Source: Actinernus sp. WN-2022
Lineage: Eukaryota > Cnidaria > Anthozoa > Actiniaria > Actinernidae
Assembly (NCBI GenBank): GCA_030867875.1
Contig: JAOWCC010001501.1
Coordinates: 27,610,792 to 27,674,791 of the forward strand
Direction: 5' to 3'
Length of the DNA stretch: 64,000 nucleotides
Both the position numbers and the translations under genes were made by a program. Shown in pieces: positions 12,501 through 26,500 of the stretch. The notes under the pieces are model-generated. The model saw nothing but the letters and a program-made list of their open reading frames with translations. It did not search any database and was not told the DNA's origin. Within the stretch, counting starts at the first letter, position 1, and the number at the start of each line of letters is the position of its first letter.

Positions 12501-15500
12501 ACTAGCTCTAAACACCCTAAATTAGTTAGCCACCCGTTGTTGACGGTTAGGGTATTTCTAAATGAAGGGTTAAGATTTGCATTAGTTCATATACATAGTA
12601 AAACCTGTTTGTAAATGCTATTTTTCACCTCCAATCGATTGTCGATCTTTCTAAAACAGCGCTTTTAAAGATTTCTTGCCATCAAGCATCCATGGCAACG
12701 CCTTTCCCATGGAGATTACGACCTCGATTCATTCGTTAACGAAGTATTATATCAGCACGTGACTGTTAACTGCAAAAGGCCTATTAGCTCAAGCATGTTA
12801 AGGCCTGGTTCAGGGGTCAAATTTCGGGTAAAAACTGTTTTCCTTATTTCAGCACAGCCGAGTATGGTAAGTACGCCAAGTTTCTCACGATAATAGGTAT
12901 CGCCATTCTTGACTACCTTGGTTTCTGTGTAGTAAAACGTGTCACGTGGTCTGTCACGTGACTTAGAACACGAAATCAGTAAATCAAAAACGCGGCTCCG
13001 AGTTTAAAACAGCTAGGATGATGAGTGGATATGTTTAGTTAAGGTTGAAGCCTTTTACCTAAATCAACTTAGAAAAGATGACTACAATGTTTCGTTAACG
13101 AGTAATTAAGGCGAACATATGCAAAATAGGTCACGTGACTTTTTGTACCCTTAATATCTCCTTATCTTTACATGATAGTCGTGTTTTCTAAGCGTGATCT
13201 GAAACACTGCAGGAGGAGTAATGTTTTAGCAGGGTTACTTTATATTCATATGTTATCGTCGCAGCCGCATTTCACTTAAACGATTTTATATAGTTATGAC
13301 GTCATCGATCACGTGATACGACAACTATCCACTTAACAAATTTAAGGAAGTTGATATTAGTATTACGGTGTAATTAGTTTTTGTTTAAACTGTTATTTCT
13401 GTCAGAAAACATTTCTTAACGTACATCTATTTTCCGTTAAATGAACCAGGCCTTAACATGCTTGAGAGCGTTGTTTAGCGAACTTCATCAATTTTGTATA
13501 GCCTTGAAAGTGTAGACTGGGGGCCCCTCTTGAACAAAGACTTTTTATTTTCTTTCTCTAGACGTTGCCGAGATCGTGTTGAACAATTGTGTGACAGACA
13601 ACGGCCTGCCTCTACACCACCCCGACTACAAAGTGTATATGAACTACGAGTACGTGGAAGATCTGTACTCTGATTGGTCGTTGACGAGTAGCAGTACCTT
13701 GGGTTCTGACAGTGGCAGCGTACACAGCCTCGCTTTGGAGAAGGAGCGGTCCGAGTATGGCTTTCAAATGATAGACGAAGGAAACATCGAGGTGGTTACT
13801 AAGCAGCTGGAGAAAAAAAGCAACCACCCTCTTATGATCATGGTATGTGGGGGGTGGGGTGCGTCGTTCCTATTGTGATATAGCTGGTGCCGTTGGCTGC
13901 GTGATAGTTTTTATTGTGATCATTATAGTAGTAGATCTAAACACTTGGTTTTCTTGTGCTTCCTGGAGACGGGGCAATGCGTTAGGGGTGCACTAGATAT
14001 CACGCAGATGTACCGCGTTGTCTCAGCCATAATGATCCATTAGGGAAAGTAGGAAGTGTCTTTTATAAGACGCGAACTGACCCATTTATTAGAGAGTGTA
14101 ATAGGTAAAACGTGAAAAGCGTTTCTTAACAGCTATTCATGTATGGCTTGACGTCTTATATAAGACGCAGGCAGCGTTTTGAACCATTTATACGAACGTG
14201 TTTGTGTCTTCAGAAAAAGCTCGTCGTAAATAGAAACTTTCCGAGAATCTGTTCTTAGATATATAAGACATGTAACAGTCACAAGAACAGCAGTTTTACG
14301 GTCAGTTCGGGTCTCGAGAGATACCATTCGTACGTAACACGAGTTGTTATGTTCCTCCGTATGAATGGTCCTGTTATGTCCTTATTAGGGAAAGAGCAGT
14401 TGGATTATGTTTCGTCTTTAGCACTCTTTACCTTCTGTGAAGTCTGTCGTATTTTTCATGTGTAGAGTACTGCAATCTAAGTCATAGGGTGTTAGCCATA
14501 GGGTGTTAGGATGTTAGCCATAGGGTGTTATCTTGTGTTTCTGTGCAGGACGGGAATTATTACAAGCTAATGAGGTAATAACCATCTGTGAAAGTTAAAG
14601 TAAAGGTGATGTTACACAATACGATTTTTAACGACGATTTTTCGTGCAACATTGTTGCGCGAAAAGTCAACATAGTGTAACATGGCGCGCTGGACGATTT
14701 TTAACGCAATCTTCGTTGCGATAACATGTTGCAAGTTTTGAATTACCTTCAAAAACCTGCAACATTGTTGCCCGAATTGTGTTGGAGTTGCTTCGTGTAA
14801 CACCCTCGCCGTTGACTTTTCGCGCAACGTCGTCCCAGAAACCTCAGTGTTCGCTACGCCCACGGAAACGAGGCTACGTCAACAAACAAAGACTTCACTT
14901 GTCAGCCATGTTTCTAAACGAGGGTGTCGGAGTAGGAGCCTAGGTGCTAGCTAGATGTTGCGCTAAAAATCGTCCCGTGTAACATACCCGTTGCCGCAAC
15001 AATGTTGCGCTAAAAGTTGTCTCGTGTAACATGCATTAAAAATCGTCGCGAAAAATCGTCGTTAAAAATCGTCTCGTGTAATATCACCTTAAGTAAGACA
15101 CACCTTGTTCGCTTAATTCAGGTTGTGTTGTGTCAATGTACTTCTGGTACATTCATGAGTCTCGTTGATCTACATCTACATATATAGTTAACTTGCAATA
15201 TCCTAGAAAGGACATTCCGCAAGTTTCAGTTCACAGTGCAAAATGAAATTGCGGAAAACAAAGAAAAAACATGAAGTGATGGTTCAGGCAAGAAGATAAT
15301 TTACTAACAGCTGACTTAAAGCTGCTTGCCGAGTCTTTGCCGAGTACACGTTCATGAAATGGGGCGGTAAGTTGTCCCAGTCCACGATGGTCCAAGGCCA
15401 AAAACTAAATTTATATTCATGACATGATGATTGATTTGGGGTTGAATTTCACTGGATGAGAATACCTAGTGTTTAGCACAGATTTATGTTGATTGTTATT

Positions 15501-17493
15501 AGGTGAAGAGAAAGCGCGAGAAGCTCCTAAGTCACCCTCTGATCTCATTTCTACTGGATCGCAAGTGGCGCACGTACGGTCGTTACGTATATTACATCAA
15601 GTTGTTCATTTACTGCGTGCTGTTGTGCTTTCTCACTGGTTACTCCATCACAACAACCGAGTCCCTAGATAAGAAAACCGCAGGCACGTGTAGCGTGTTA
15701 ACTTCAACTACCGAAAAACTGACCTACAAGCTATGGGTGACCTTTGGGTCTGTAGTGATCATCATACTGGCTGGTTGGCATATCCTGATGGAGGTGAGAA
15801 CTCGACGATCCAGTTGAAATACTAACACAATAATAATAATAATAATAATAACTATTTATATAGCGCTGAATCCATTAATTGTCCTAAGCGCTTTACAAGA
15901 GTAAGTTAAAAAAATACATTATGGCTATACAATTACAACTATATAAAAATTACATAATACGCGGAATAAAATTCTAAAAATTCTAAAAATATATGCAGTC
16001 AATGCCAAAAAGGTTGTCCAGCAGAACATAATATAATACTATAATATCCATTGTTTTGGGCTATTGTCTAGACCAAGACAATAGGCCAAAACAATGGATA
16101 TTAAAGTATTATATTATGTTCTGCTGGACAACCTTTTTGGCATTGACTGTATATATATATATACAGCCGTTTGCAAAAATTCTGACCCCCCTCACCATAT
16201 ATAAATATATATAAAAAATGTATCAAACATTATGGGATACCTCTTCCTATATTTTTTTCTGAAGCCCTTGATGATAGGCAACTTGAAAAAAATATCAGCA
16301 ATGACATCCCATAATGTTAGATATATGTTTGATATATATTTATATATGGTAAGGGGGTCAGAATTTTTGCAAACGGCTGTATACTGTATATATATATATA
16401 TATATATATATACAGTCGTTGCCGTTAATGTTGTCCTAGACATATCCACATATTGATTTATAGCCTTTGTTCAGTTCGCACCTTTTACATAAAGAACGGT
16501 AATCAGCCGTGAACGCGCCCTTTGTATTTGGTCACAAAGAGCCACGGTGGTCTAATGGTTAACACTCTTGCTTACCAGTTCGAAGCCCCGAATTCAAGTC
16601 TCAGAATCGACATTTTTGTTACTGCGAAGATTTTTTTCATTTCTTTTTTCCCTTTTTTTCTGACTGCATTCCCTTAAAAGCTTTTATTTCAAACGTGACA
16701 ACAAGAACGAAGTTCTTTTTAACCTTTGAAATGCCTAGGACACCTATCATCCACATCTATTTTATTAAGGGATGTTCGAACATTTCTTTTGCAAAAGCTT
16801 CGACTGCCGCAGGGAATGTAGTATTTTGATCATCGACATCGTCCATGGCGTAGCTTCAAAAGTTTGTTATCGTTTGTCAAACATTCGTAAACCTTACGCC
16901 GAGTACACGGCTATAATCCCATGTGAGTTCTTTTCCCTCACAAAGAAAAAAGCTTCGTCAACTTATGCAAGCATTACTATGGGTTTCAAAGAGAATTCTG
17001 ACTAATTTCTGGACTGCCGGATTTTTTCAAAACTGTCCTCTCCGTGTCTCGCGGCCGATGTTTTCGAAACTCGGAAAAAAGAATGAGGTCGCGCGCTCAG
17101 TCTGCCTAAGTTCAGAAAATCAGTACGAATGAAATTCATAACACTTGCTAAAATCGCTTCCTACTTCTAAACAAAGATATAATACTTTGAATCAGTGGGT
17201 ATCTAGTATTTTCAAAACTGTTTCTGGTATATACATGTCAACCCGGCACAGTGTAAGAAAAACAAATTACGCTTATTCAGACCCACAACCATCAACAGAA
17301 TCACTATACCGTTCTAAACGAAAATAGCGTAATTTGGGCGTACTCAGTCAGTGCTGGTATAATTATCTACTTCGAAAGTCTGGGAAAATTTGAGGTTCAC
17401 GGCTGATTACCGTTCTTTATGTAAAAGGTGCGAACTGAACAAAGGCTATAAATCAATATGTGGATATGTCTAGGACAACATTAACGGCAACGA

Positions 17494-17533
<40 letters not shown>

Positions 17534-20500
17534 TGAAACAAAAAAAACTCTGCAAAAGACTTACATATATCATATATATATATCCTTTATATTTCCATCA
17601 AACTTTCTTGACAGTTGTTGCTTTGGTAGACACAAAGAGACATAATAGGCTTAATTGTTTCCTTTCTGTTTGACGGTAACGAAGTAGCAAGTTCAACCGT
17701 GAAACTCTGCCATTTTGGCATGCAATGTTTTGATGACACATTTTCAATAGCAAAAGCGGTAGCCGGTCAGTCGCCTTTCTTTAGTTGCTCAATAATCTAA
17801 GGGCCGGTTTACATGACGCGTTTACTGCTCCCGAGGCAAGATGTGTCACGAGATGAAAATTAGTTGTTTATGTTTATGGTCTCTTGGTTGTTTTGTGTAC
17901 GACTTTATCCCTCATAACATTACTGTACATTTTTTTACAGGGAATGATCTTAATCCAACTATAAAGAAATTTGATAAGAAATGTCGCCGCGGGATTAAAC
18001 GTGTCATGTAAATAGGCCCTTAGTTTAGGACAACATTAGCATAACGCCCTTAAATGACGTCATTTCAAGGATATGTAATGCTTTTTAAAGCAATACTACG
18101 ACCATAAATCGCCTAAAAATGGTTGAACAAGAGTTAAGACACTTTACTGCGCCCACATAAATGATTTCTGGCTAGGGCTTATAGGCACTTTAACTCGAGC
18201 TCCGAAGCCACTTCAAGAATTTAAAAAAAATGTCATAACTTTTAAGATTTTTGCCAAATTCTGCTCAAATCTTCACAAACAGCTGGTACACAATTTATAG
18301 ACTGACAACTGATAATGTCAAAATTTGACCCGTTCAGACATACTAATGACGTTTGTGACGTAAGTCAACCCCACGTTTTTGACATTTCGAGCCGGCCGGC
18401 ATTACTCGAAATCTAGGCGAACGATTTGTTTTCAAATAACTGGAAACTGTTCAAACTTATAACACACATACACGGTACGAATTTTATCGAAATCCCTTGG
18501 GCGGAATTGGCCAAAGTTTGGGCTCTGAATTTCTCACTTTACTAACGTTGTCAAAATTGAAAGGACCGTAGCTTTCTGTCAACGGAAGTGATTAGAATCC
18601 AAGCTGATTAAAAGTATTTGCCAAAGCTTAGTAAATAAAAGTGTGCTACCAAAAACAAAACAAAAGTTGTGAATATTTCTTTCGATCCAGTAGAAAAATT
18701 GCAAAATCTAAAAATTGCAGGTTATCAAAAAGCGTTTCTGAGCTATAAATCCAATCTTTCATAAGAGTAATACACCAAATCCTATCGCTGAGAAATATCT
18801 ACAATTGGAGATATAATTTTTCAAAGAGGAGGACATCAGAGCCGAGGTTTTACATAGTGTACTATTTGTGAACATTTGAGCAGAATCAGGCAAAAATCTT
18901 AAAATTTATGACATTCTGTTTAAATTCGCAAAGTGGCTTCGGAGATTCAATCGAGACAACTTAAACGCTGCACCGTTTTTTAACGAGACAAGAGCCCACT
19001 GGGCTTTCACTCGGGCCACATGAGATTGAAGATGAAATACACTTTCATTTGAAATCCTTTTAGTAATAACCCAAGGGAAGAATTATTAGCTGAATTTAGC
19101 AGTCTTTAGGAGTGGCCGGTAGCGCGGTGACATGCATTCTCTGCTCCCCTAGTATATATATTTCTCGTGTATGCAAATTAAAGAAGTTGACCTCTACTTA
19201 TTCATGTACCGCACGCTTACATGAGTGTCTCAAATATATGTTTATATTTGTCCCATATTATAAGTCGTATTCCTGTCCACCTATGATGGAGCTAACAAAT
19301 GATATATTTCTCTACTGTTCATTCTACCCTGCGGCTCTTTATCGCAGCTCGCGTCCATATCAGGTATTTATTAACTGAAATGCCTGTTGGTTATATACCC
19401 TCATTCCCAAAACTGATCTGCTCATTATATTACAGAACTATAAAGGGAACTGTTGGAAGCCTTTAATTTCTCGAACCAAAACCTCGGCCGTGAGAGGATT
19501 CTTGTTTAAGTTGATATTACTTCGCTCATCATAAATTATTCTGTTCTCCGGGGTATTTCTGACAGCCAAAAACACGCTCAAAATTATTTTAGTGCATGTT
19601 GGCCTACAGATCACGGTGTTTGAGCTTGTATGTATTATGACCGAGAGGCATAAAACCTACGAAATGTACCTCAAACAAGAATACCGTCCGATGGCAAAAT
19701 CTATCAGCGCCACGGAGATGCGCCACGAGGTCAACAAATCGACAAAGAAATGCATATCTATACACCCCATTCCAATATGGCGGATACACGGCCGGAGCGT
19801 TGGCGCGGGACACGAAAACGAGGGTAGTTAGGCGGAAGTCGATGTCAAAAAGGTCACGAGGCGGGAATTTCGCGCAAGTTTTGAAGCGAGTTTGTTTTTT
19901 CGAGAGGGTTGGAATAAGTAGATTTTATCCCCAGAGAGTTAGAAAATATGGTGGATATTCAGGCTATCGTTTTCACTGAAGAATATATCCCTCAGTGAAA
20001 ATGATAGTCTGAATATCCGCCATATTTTCTAACTCTCTGGGGATAAAATCTACTTATTCCAACTCTCTCGGAAAAACAAACTCGCTTCAAAACTTGCGCG
20101 AAATTCCCGCCTCGTGACCTTTTTGACATCGACTTCCGCCTAACTACCCTCGTTTTCGTGTCCCGCCCCAACGCTCCGGCCGTGTATCCGCCATATTGGA
20201 ATGGGGTGTATCTATATAAACACGCAATGATTTCAACCTCACCGTACCTTAATTCATGACCTGACAAGACACTATTCAGTTTCACTTTCACTCTCAGCTT
20301 TGCTCTTGAGTTTGAGTTCGGCTTTGTTAAAGACTTCTTATTCAGTTGTATGGTATTGTGCAGTATATTTGAGTATACCAATCCACAGAGATTCCAATAA
20401 CAAAGCCGTGGCGAAAGAGAAGCTTAAACGAGAAATATTTTGTCCTCCTAGAAAAACACAACATATTGCCCTTTCTATCGAAGAAGCCTTGGTTTCAGCA

Positions 20501-23500
20501 GAAAGGAAAACGCTAAATTCCAATTCGATATGTGTGGATCTTTGAGTCCTTCAGGTGGTGTCGTGTCGTACATCTATATAAAATCACAGGCCATCTGGGT
20601 AAAAAACGCGGTCCTTCGGCTCCGACAAGAGCGCCAGTTGCAATATCCTGAGCCTGTTGGAAGGCTTTCGCACGAGTGAAGTTAAATAAAACATTAAACT
20701 GCTTACATTTGAGAGATGGGACTCCAAATTTGAGAGAGATTTGCTCGCGGATCCACCATTTTGATTTACTGTATTAAATTATGTAAATAAATTAACCTGG
20801 CGAGTGTTACGTGACCAGCACAGTGCGATCTGATTGGTGTGAATTTGACCTTTAACGCATGCGCTGAACGCGTGCTACACTAAAAAAAAAAAAAAAAAAA
20901 AAGACTTGCATTTTAAGACTCGGTGCTGCCACAGGCAGCCCGAGTAATAAAAACTAAAATACTCTCAAAATATCCTTCGTTCATTTCTATATTATTAACC
21001 CAGATGAGTTCAACAATTATTGTGGTAGTACTAATTTCCATAATTTAAAAAATCAAAAAAAGAAATTTAGGTTCAACACGGGCATTTTGGATGAGTTCAA
21101 AAGCCGCAATTTTCTTGCAATAACGATTCGGATATAATTTAAAGTCACAAAATAACTCATTTTCCTCTCGTGACACATTTTGCCTCCGGTCAGTAAACGC
21201 GTCATGTAAACCGGCCCTTAGATTATTGAGCAACTAAACTATTGAAAATGTGTGATCAAAACATTGCTTGCCAAAATGGCAGAGTTTCACGGTTGAACTT
21301 GCTACTTCGTTACCGTCAAACACAAAGGAAAACAAAGCCTATTATCTTTCTTTGTGTCTACCAAAGCAACAACTGTCAAGAAAGTTTGATGGAAATATAA
21401 AGGATATATTTTTGTTTTTTTGTTTCAGTGTATACATGTATATATATATATATATATACATATACAGCCCCTCACCATATATAAATATATATAAAAAATG
21501 TATCAAACATTATGGGATACCTCTTCCTATATTTTTTTCTGAAGCCCTTGATGATAGGCAACTTGAAAAAAATATCAGCAATGACATCCCATAATGTTAG
21601 ATATATGTTTGATATATATTTATATATGGTAAGGGGGTCAGAATTTATGAAAATTGCTGTATATATTATATAATAAAATAATATATATATATATATATAC
21701 ATACATACAGACTATAGATTATATGCTGCTTAGAATAGGTATGTCTTGAGGTTCTTTTTAAAAAGTAAAATTGATGGCGACTTCCTAAGTTCCAGTGGTA
21801 AGTCGTTCCACAGTCTCGGTGCAGCTACAGAAAATGATCTATCACCATATGAATCCTTCTCATTCTCTGTAATGGGCCTTTTGCAGCTAACAGTCACATG
21901 CTGCTCACTATAATAACGAATGAATTGTGCTCGTGATCCAATGGGAAAGGCTTTACCCGGTGGTAAACTATCTTCAAAAAGGCAGTTTTAGAAAGATCGA
22001 CAATCGATTGGAGGTGGAAAATAGCAAACAGGTTTACTAAAAACATTACTGATCTCGTATAGGTGCCTTTAAGTGCTGCTACGACGAAATTCAACCGTTT
22101 TCTTTTCTACTTTAATTTTTTGTGTCGAAAATATCCAAATCAGTGAAAAATATTACAAAGGACCAAATTAAACCAGGAGCCCGTTGCCAGGGGCGTGCAT
22201 TTCCCAGATTAGGTCTGTCCAACAGCAGAACAGATGATGTAGTTATTTTTAGCTTTGTGTTTCCCGCGAAAGTAGACAAAGGATACCTGCACTAAACCAA
22301 TCAAACGGCGAAACGTCACGTCTCATTATGCATTCACGCAGCTATTTTTCCTATGCAGAGAAGCGCGCATTGTCCGCAGCGCAAGCAACCATGGCAACCA
22401 TTTTATTTCGCGGGAATCGAATAAATAGACACATCGTCTATTGTGCTGTGGGCGCTACCATCACATGGGTAATGGGCTCCTGGTAATGGGCTCCTGATTT
22501 TAAAAACTGAATTTTGCATAGAGTTTACCATCGAAATCACGTCCGCCATTACTGAAGTGTGTTCCAAATGCTTTCGACCGGCGGTTTGCAGTTAGCCTGC
22601 GTAGCAAGCGTTTCTGTGTAAACATGTACTGCACTTATAAGTTCGTGCGAACGTTTATGTGAAACGTAGACTCGCATGTTGTTGTGTTGAGAAAATGACG
22701 TCACGTCCGCTGGAAATTAGCTCTGTCACAGGAACGAGTACGGGTTTATATGGCGGGCATAAAATCTCAAGATTCGGGTCCCAATAAATAAGACTTCCCT
22801 TCGTGATAGCAAAAAACGGTTCGGGCAGGAAAAAATATAGCAGCTTTACTTTAGAAATACGCAAAAATATCACTATATCAAAATTTGATCGTAGTAGCAC
22901 TTTAATTGAATTGAAGTCAGATATTTTTGGCCATCAAGTACAACCACGTGATTCCTACAGAAGGCCGGCACTGTTTGTACAAGTTTATTGTTATTCCAAA
23001 TGTTTGAATCAACTTCTTTTTGTTATATTTTTTTAACCCGATGATGTTACAACTGATTTCGGTGAAAATATCGTCAAACTAAAGACATCTATATTTACAC
23101 ATAAGATAATGAACCACTCAATTAGTATCCCTTCTATATTTACTGAATTCCTCATCCCTGTATCACGTATCCATTCTCATAATACAAGATATCCATCCAA
23201 AAAAAAATACTTATATAGGCCTAGTATAAAAACAAATTATGTCAAATTCACTTTCAACTACTTAGCATCCGAATTATGGGAAAGCATCCCTCTTGACCTA
23301 ATAGACCTATCAGCTAATTCTTTCAAAAAAACAATATAAAACTTATCTCTTGAATCATCAAACTGAATTCTCAACTATCACTGAATTCCTGATTTCCTCA
23401 TTTTTATGGTAATTGATGTATGTTTTCTTCTTCGTCTCTATATAAGTTGTCAACATCATAGTATATAATAATTTTCACATCAAACCTTTTTCTTCCTAGC

Positions 23501-26500
23501 TGTAAATATGATCAATATGTGCATGCTAATTACTTTAAATTGTTTAGTCATATATCTCATTGTAATTTGTAACTGAGCTCAGCCTATTTTTACTTTCCTA
23601 ATTACAGCAGCCAACTCGAAAGCCTTGCGATACTTTGGCTACTGCACACAGACATTGTATTATCCTTATTTTTTAAACTAATGACCTCATGCTACTCCTG
23701 TTATTTACGTTTTTCGAATCAGTGTGAAATACATTGTCTTGGTGTTACGTGCGTACGACAATCATTCGACATGCTTTGTAACCAGGCTCACGTGTTTATC
23801 ATGGTTTTGCGGTACTGAATCAAACAATTTAGGTGCTATTTCATATTCCGAGTACTCAACAGACTTCGAGAATATGCGTTCTGATCAGAAGTGGCGGAAA
23901 TTTGCACGGAATCAGCGTGTTAAATCAGTATGTCGAATACGTGTCTCAAACACTTGGAACATTTCCTGTGCATGTAACACTGAAATCGGTTTAGGCCAAG
24001 TAAAAAAAAAATTATTGTCCGGATTTCCCCCAAAAAAACGAGCGTTCTGCCCTTTTTATTTGTTATTTTCCCGCCATCGAATTCTCCGCAGTCAAAGGTG
24101 CTAAATAGGTCCCGTAAGATCAGTTGCCTATATCTATTACGGACCGGGCATACCATGATCTTATAATTTTCCGCGCACTGCATATCAAAACGCAGACAAA
24201 AACCATGATTTCACTTACGATTTTCCCAGTAATCCCCCGAGCAATCCTCAATGTTTATTTATTCGACTGGAGGCGGAAGCACGCCGGGACTATATCGATA
24301 AGCATGTGTTTTTTTTACTTGGCCTTAAGCCATCCCTACATTTTTCCGTTTCTCATCGTCCGACCGACCCGATTTTTTGCGTTTTGCAAAAAAAAAACAG
24401 AAGGGAGGAAGGTCATGCTCGACGGTAAGTCGCACATAACTCTTGGTACATTTGAAGTTATTCCATTTTTCAACCGTACTCGGACAACAACGTCGATATT
24501 TTTGTCGTCAATGTTGTTTTAACATGCCTTGTCAGTTCCAGACCTCCACGGCCATGATACTGAGTGACCACGCCTTACTAGTTTCAGACTCCGAACGTTT
24601 TTTTCCCTTCTTTTTTTTTATCGTCCGACCGACTGACCCAAAATTTGAAAACCCCACCGATGAGAAACGGAAAAAAGTAGTATTCTTTGTTAATTTATTT
24701 TAATTTACTAACCATATTCTCTTAGTTTACCCGCAAGCAGTTATTGTAATTCGCAATCGTAGATATGACAGTTTCGTTGCATTTTCTGCAGATCAAAAAC
24801 TCATCTTTAAAGAAATTAACTTAGAAATGACTACACATGAGGCGAAAATGATCAATTCATTTGCAGCAGCATTTCTTAATTACTTGACCGGAATTATCAT
24901 TATCGACTCTAATGAACTTAAACACGCGCCATTCATGATTGCATTCTTTCACGGCAGTTTACAGGCAAATACGGGCAATCCCTTTATGTAGGACGACACG
25001 AATTTTTACCAAAAATACAATAGAATACAACACAATACAATTCAATACAGCAATAGAACGCAACACAATACAATATAATAGAATACAATTTGGTAGCAAT
25101 TCGTGTAGTCCTACATGAAGGGATGGCCCAAATACGACACTTTGCCAGACTTCCCCGCGAGCGAGTATCAACACACACAAACATTCTAAACGCTTTAAAA
25201 TTCACTCGAATTCCATAAAAGTTCGTAGAAATCTTTCTATACTATCTTTGTACCAGCACAGAAAGTTTGGTTGCATGTAGAAAAGGAAGTATCAAAATTA
25301 CCGTGTCTCAGTATTTGACCTAGATCTTTAGAAGACGAGGAAGGCATGGACTTCTAAGATGTATTAATCTTAAAGTGCATATGAGCCTTCGTGCAATTTT
25401 CATAGCTATGAACCTCAGGAAAGTTTTGAGTACCCCTGTGAAGAAATGTTTGGTTTACAGAGAATACTCTATCTTCTACGCTTGTTTGAAATCGTGGAAA
25501 CGTGACCTTTCCTGACCCATGACCGCGTAAGTAAAAGCCTGGGTCAATACCTCGGTAGACGTCATTTAATTAATTCAACTTTGCAACAATTTGAATAAAA
25601 ACCTACAATTTTCACTAATATGACTTTTTCCTTTACTAACAGCTCATAGACTGTGTATATTATCTAAAAATCGATGTTGTTGTGATAGAAAGGTGCCATG
25701 GAGAATAATGCATTAATGAGATGACGTCGACCGAGGTATCGACCCAGACTTTTACTTACGCGGTCATGGGTCAGGAAAGGTCACGTTTCCACGATTTCAA
25801 ACAAATGTAGAAGATAGAGTATTCTCTGTAAACCAAACGTTTCTTCGCAGGAGTGCTCAAAACTTTTCTGAGATTCATAGCTATGAAAATTGCAAGAAGG
25901 CTCATATGCACTTTAAGTAAACTTATCAAACTCATTAATAATTCATGAGGCAAAAACAAAGGAAATCACCGACCGATAAGTGATCTTTAAATCTGATACA
26001 GATTTCGTCCTGATTTACATAAACTTTGGCTTCCATTTTCTCGGCCAAAATAAGTCGTATCGCCAAAATAACTGAAAACATGACTCTCTACATCTAGACG
26101 TTTGATAAGTAAGATAAAGAATGCGTGTCCGATCTTTATCCGATTTACAAACTCTCGCTTTCAGCTTAAAATATCAATGGCACTTTGAATTATTTATTTA
26201 AGTTCATAGCTTGGTTTCTTTAGAAAATAACAACCGGGAATAAGGCAGTTTTGATTGTATAAGCATGCCGAGAGATGTCTGTCGAACGACGTCGTCGAGT
26301 GAAATAAAAAATTCAGAGTTCGCAGTACATTGCATCAAGGGTAAGGAGACTGGCGTTACGATCTGACCTCGCTGTTGTTACCGTTTAGTTGTTTCAGCTC
26401 GTGTATAACTTCTTTCAATACTTTGGTTGGGAGAATCTCCTGGAGTGGACAGTGTACGTCAGTGCCATCGTCTACGTGGCCCCAGAGTTTGAAGGGTCGG

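Larger units (their letters stand above)
17531..21430. mobile_element. 3.9-kb element with ~300-bp terminal inverted repeats
   Basis: The left end CACTGAAACAAAAAAA and right end TTTTTTTGTTTCAGTG lie inside TA tracts. The arms (about 17531-17860 and 21158-21430) stay inverse through GACGGTAACGAAGTAGCAAG, TGGCAGAGTTTCACG in the other orientation and GGGCCGGTTTACATGACGCG. The interior has no recognisable transposase and holds several younger insertions, described separately. It is probably a non-autonomous foldback or Tc1/mariner-like element. Confidence 0.8.

Noticed and set aside
12128..12590. Telomere-like sequence because of TTAGGGTTAGG-like pieces
   Set aside because: Only isolated pieces occur inside a 158-bp repeat; there is no run of TTAGGG.
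19592..20381. Overlapping frames of 79-129 codons near the palindrome
   Set aside because: They mirror each other across the inverted repeat and show no domain.
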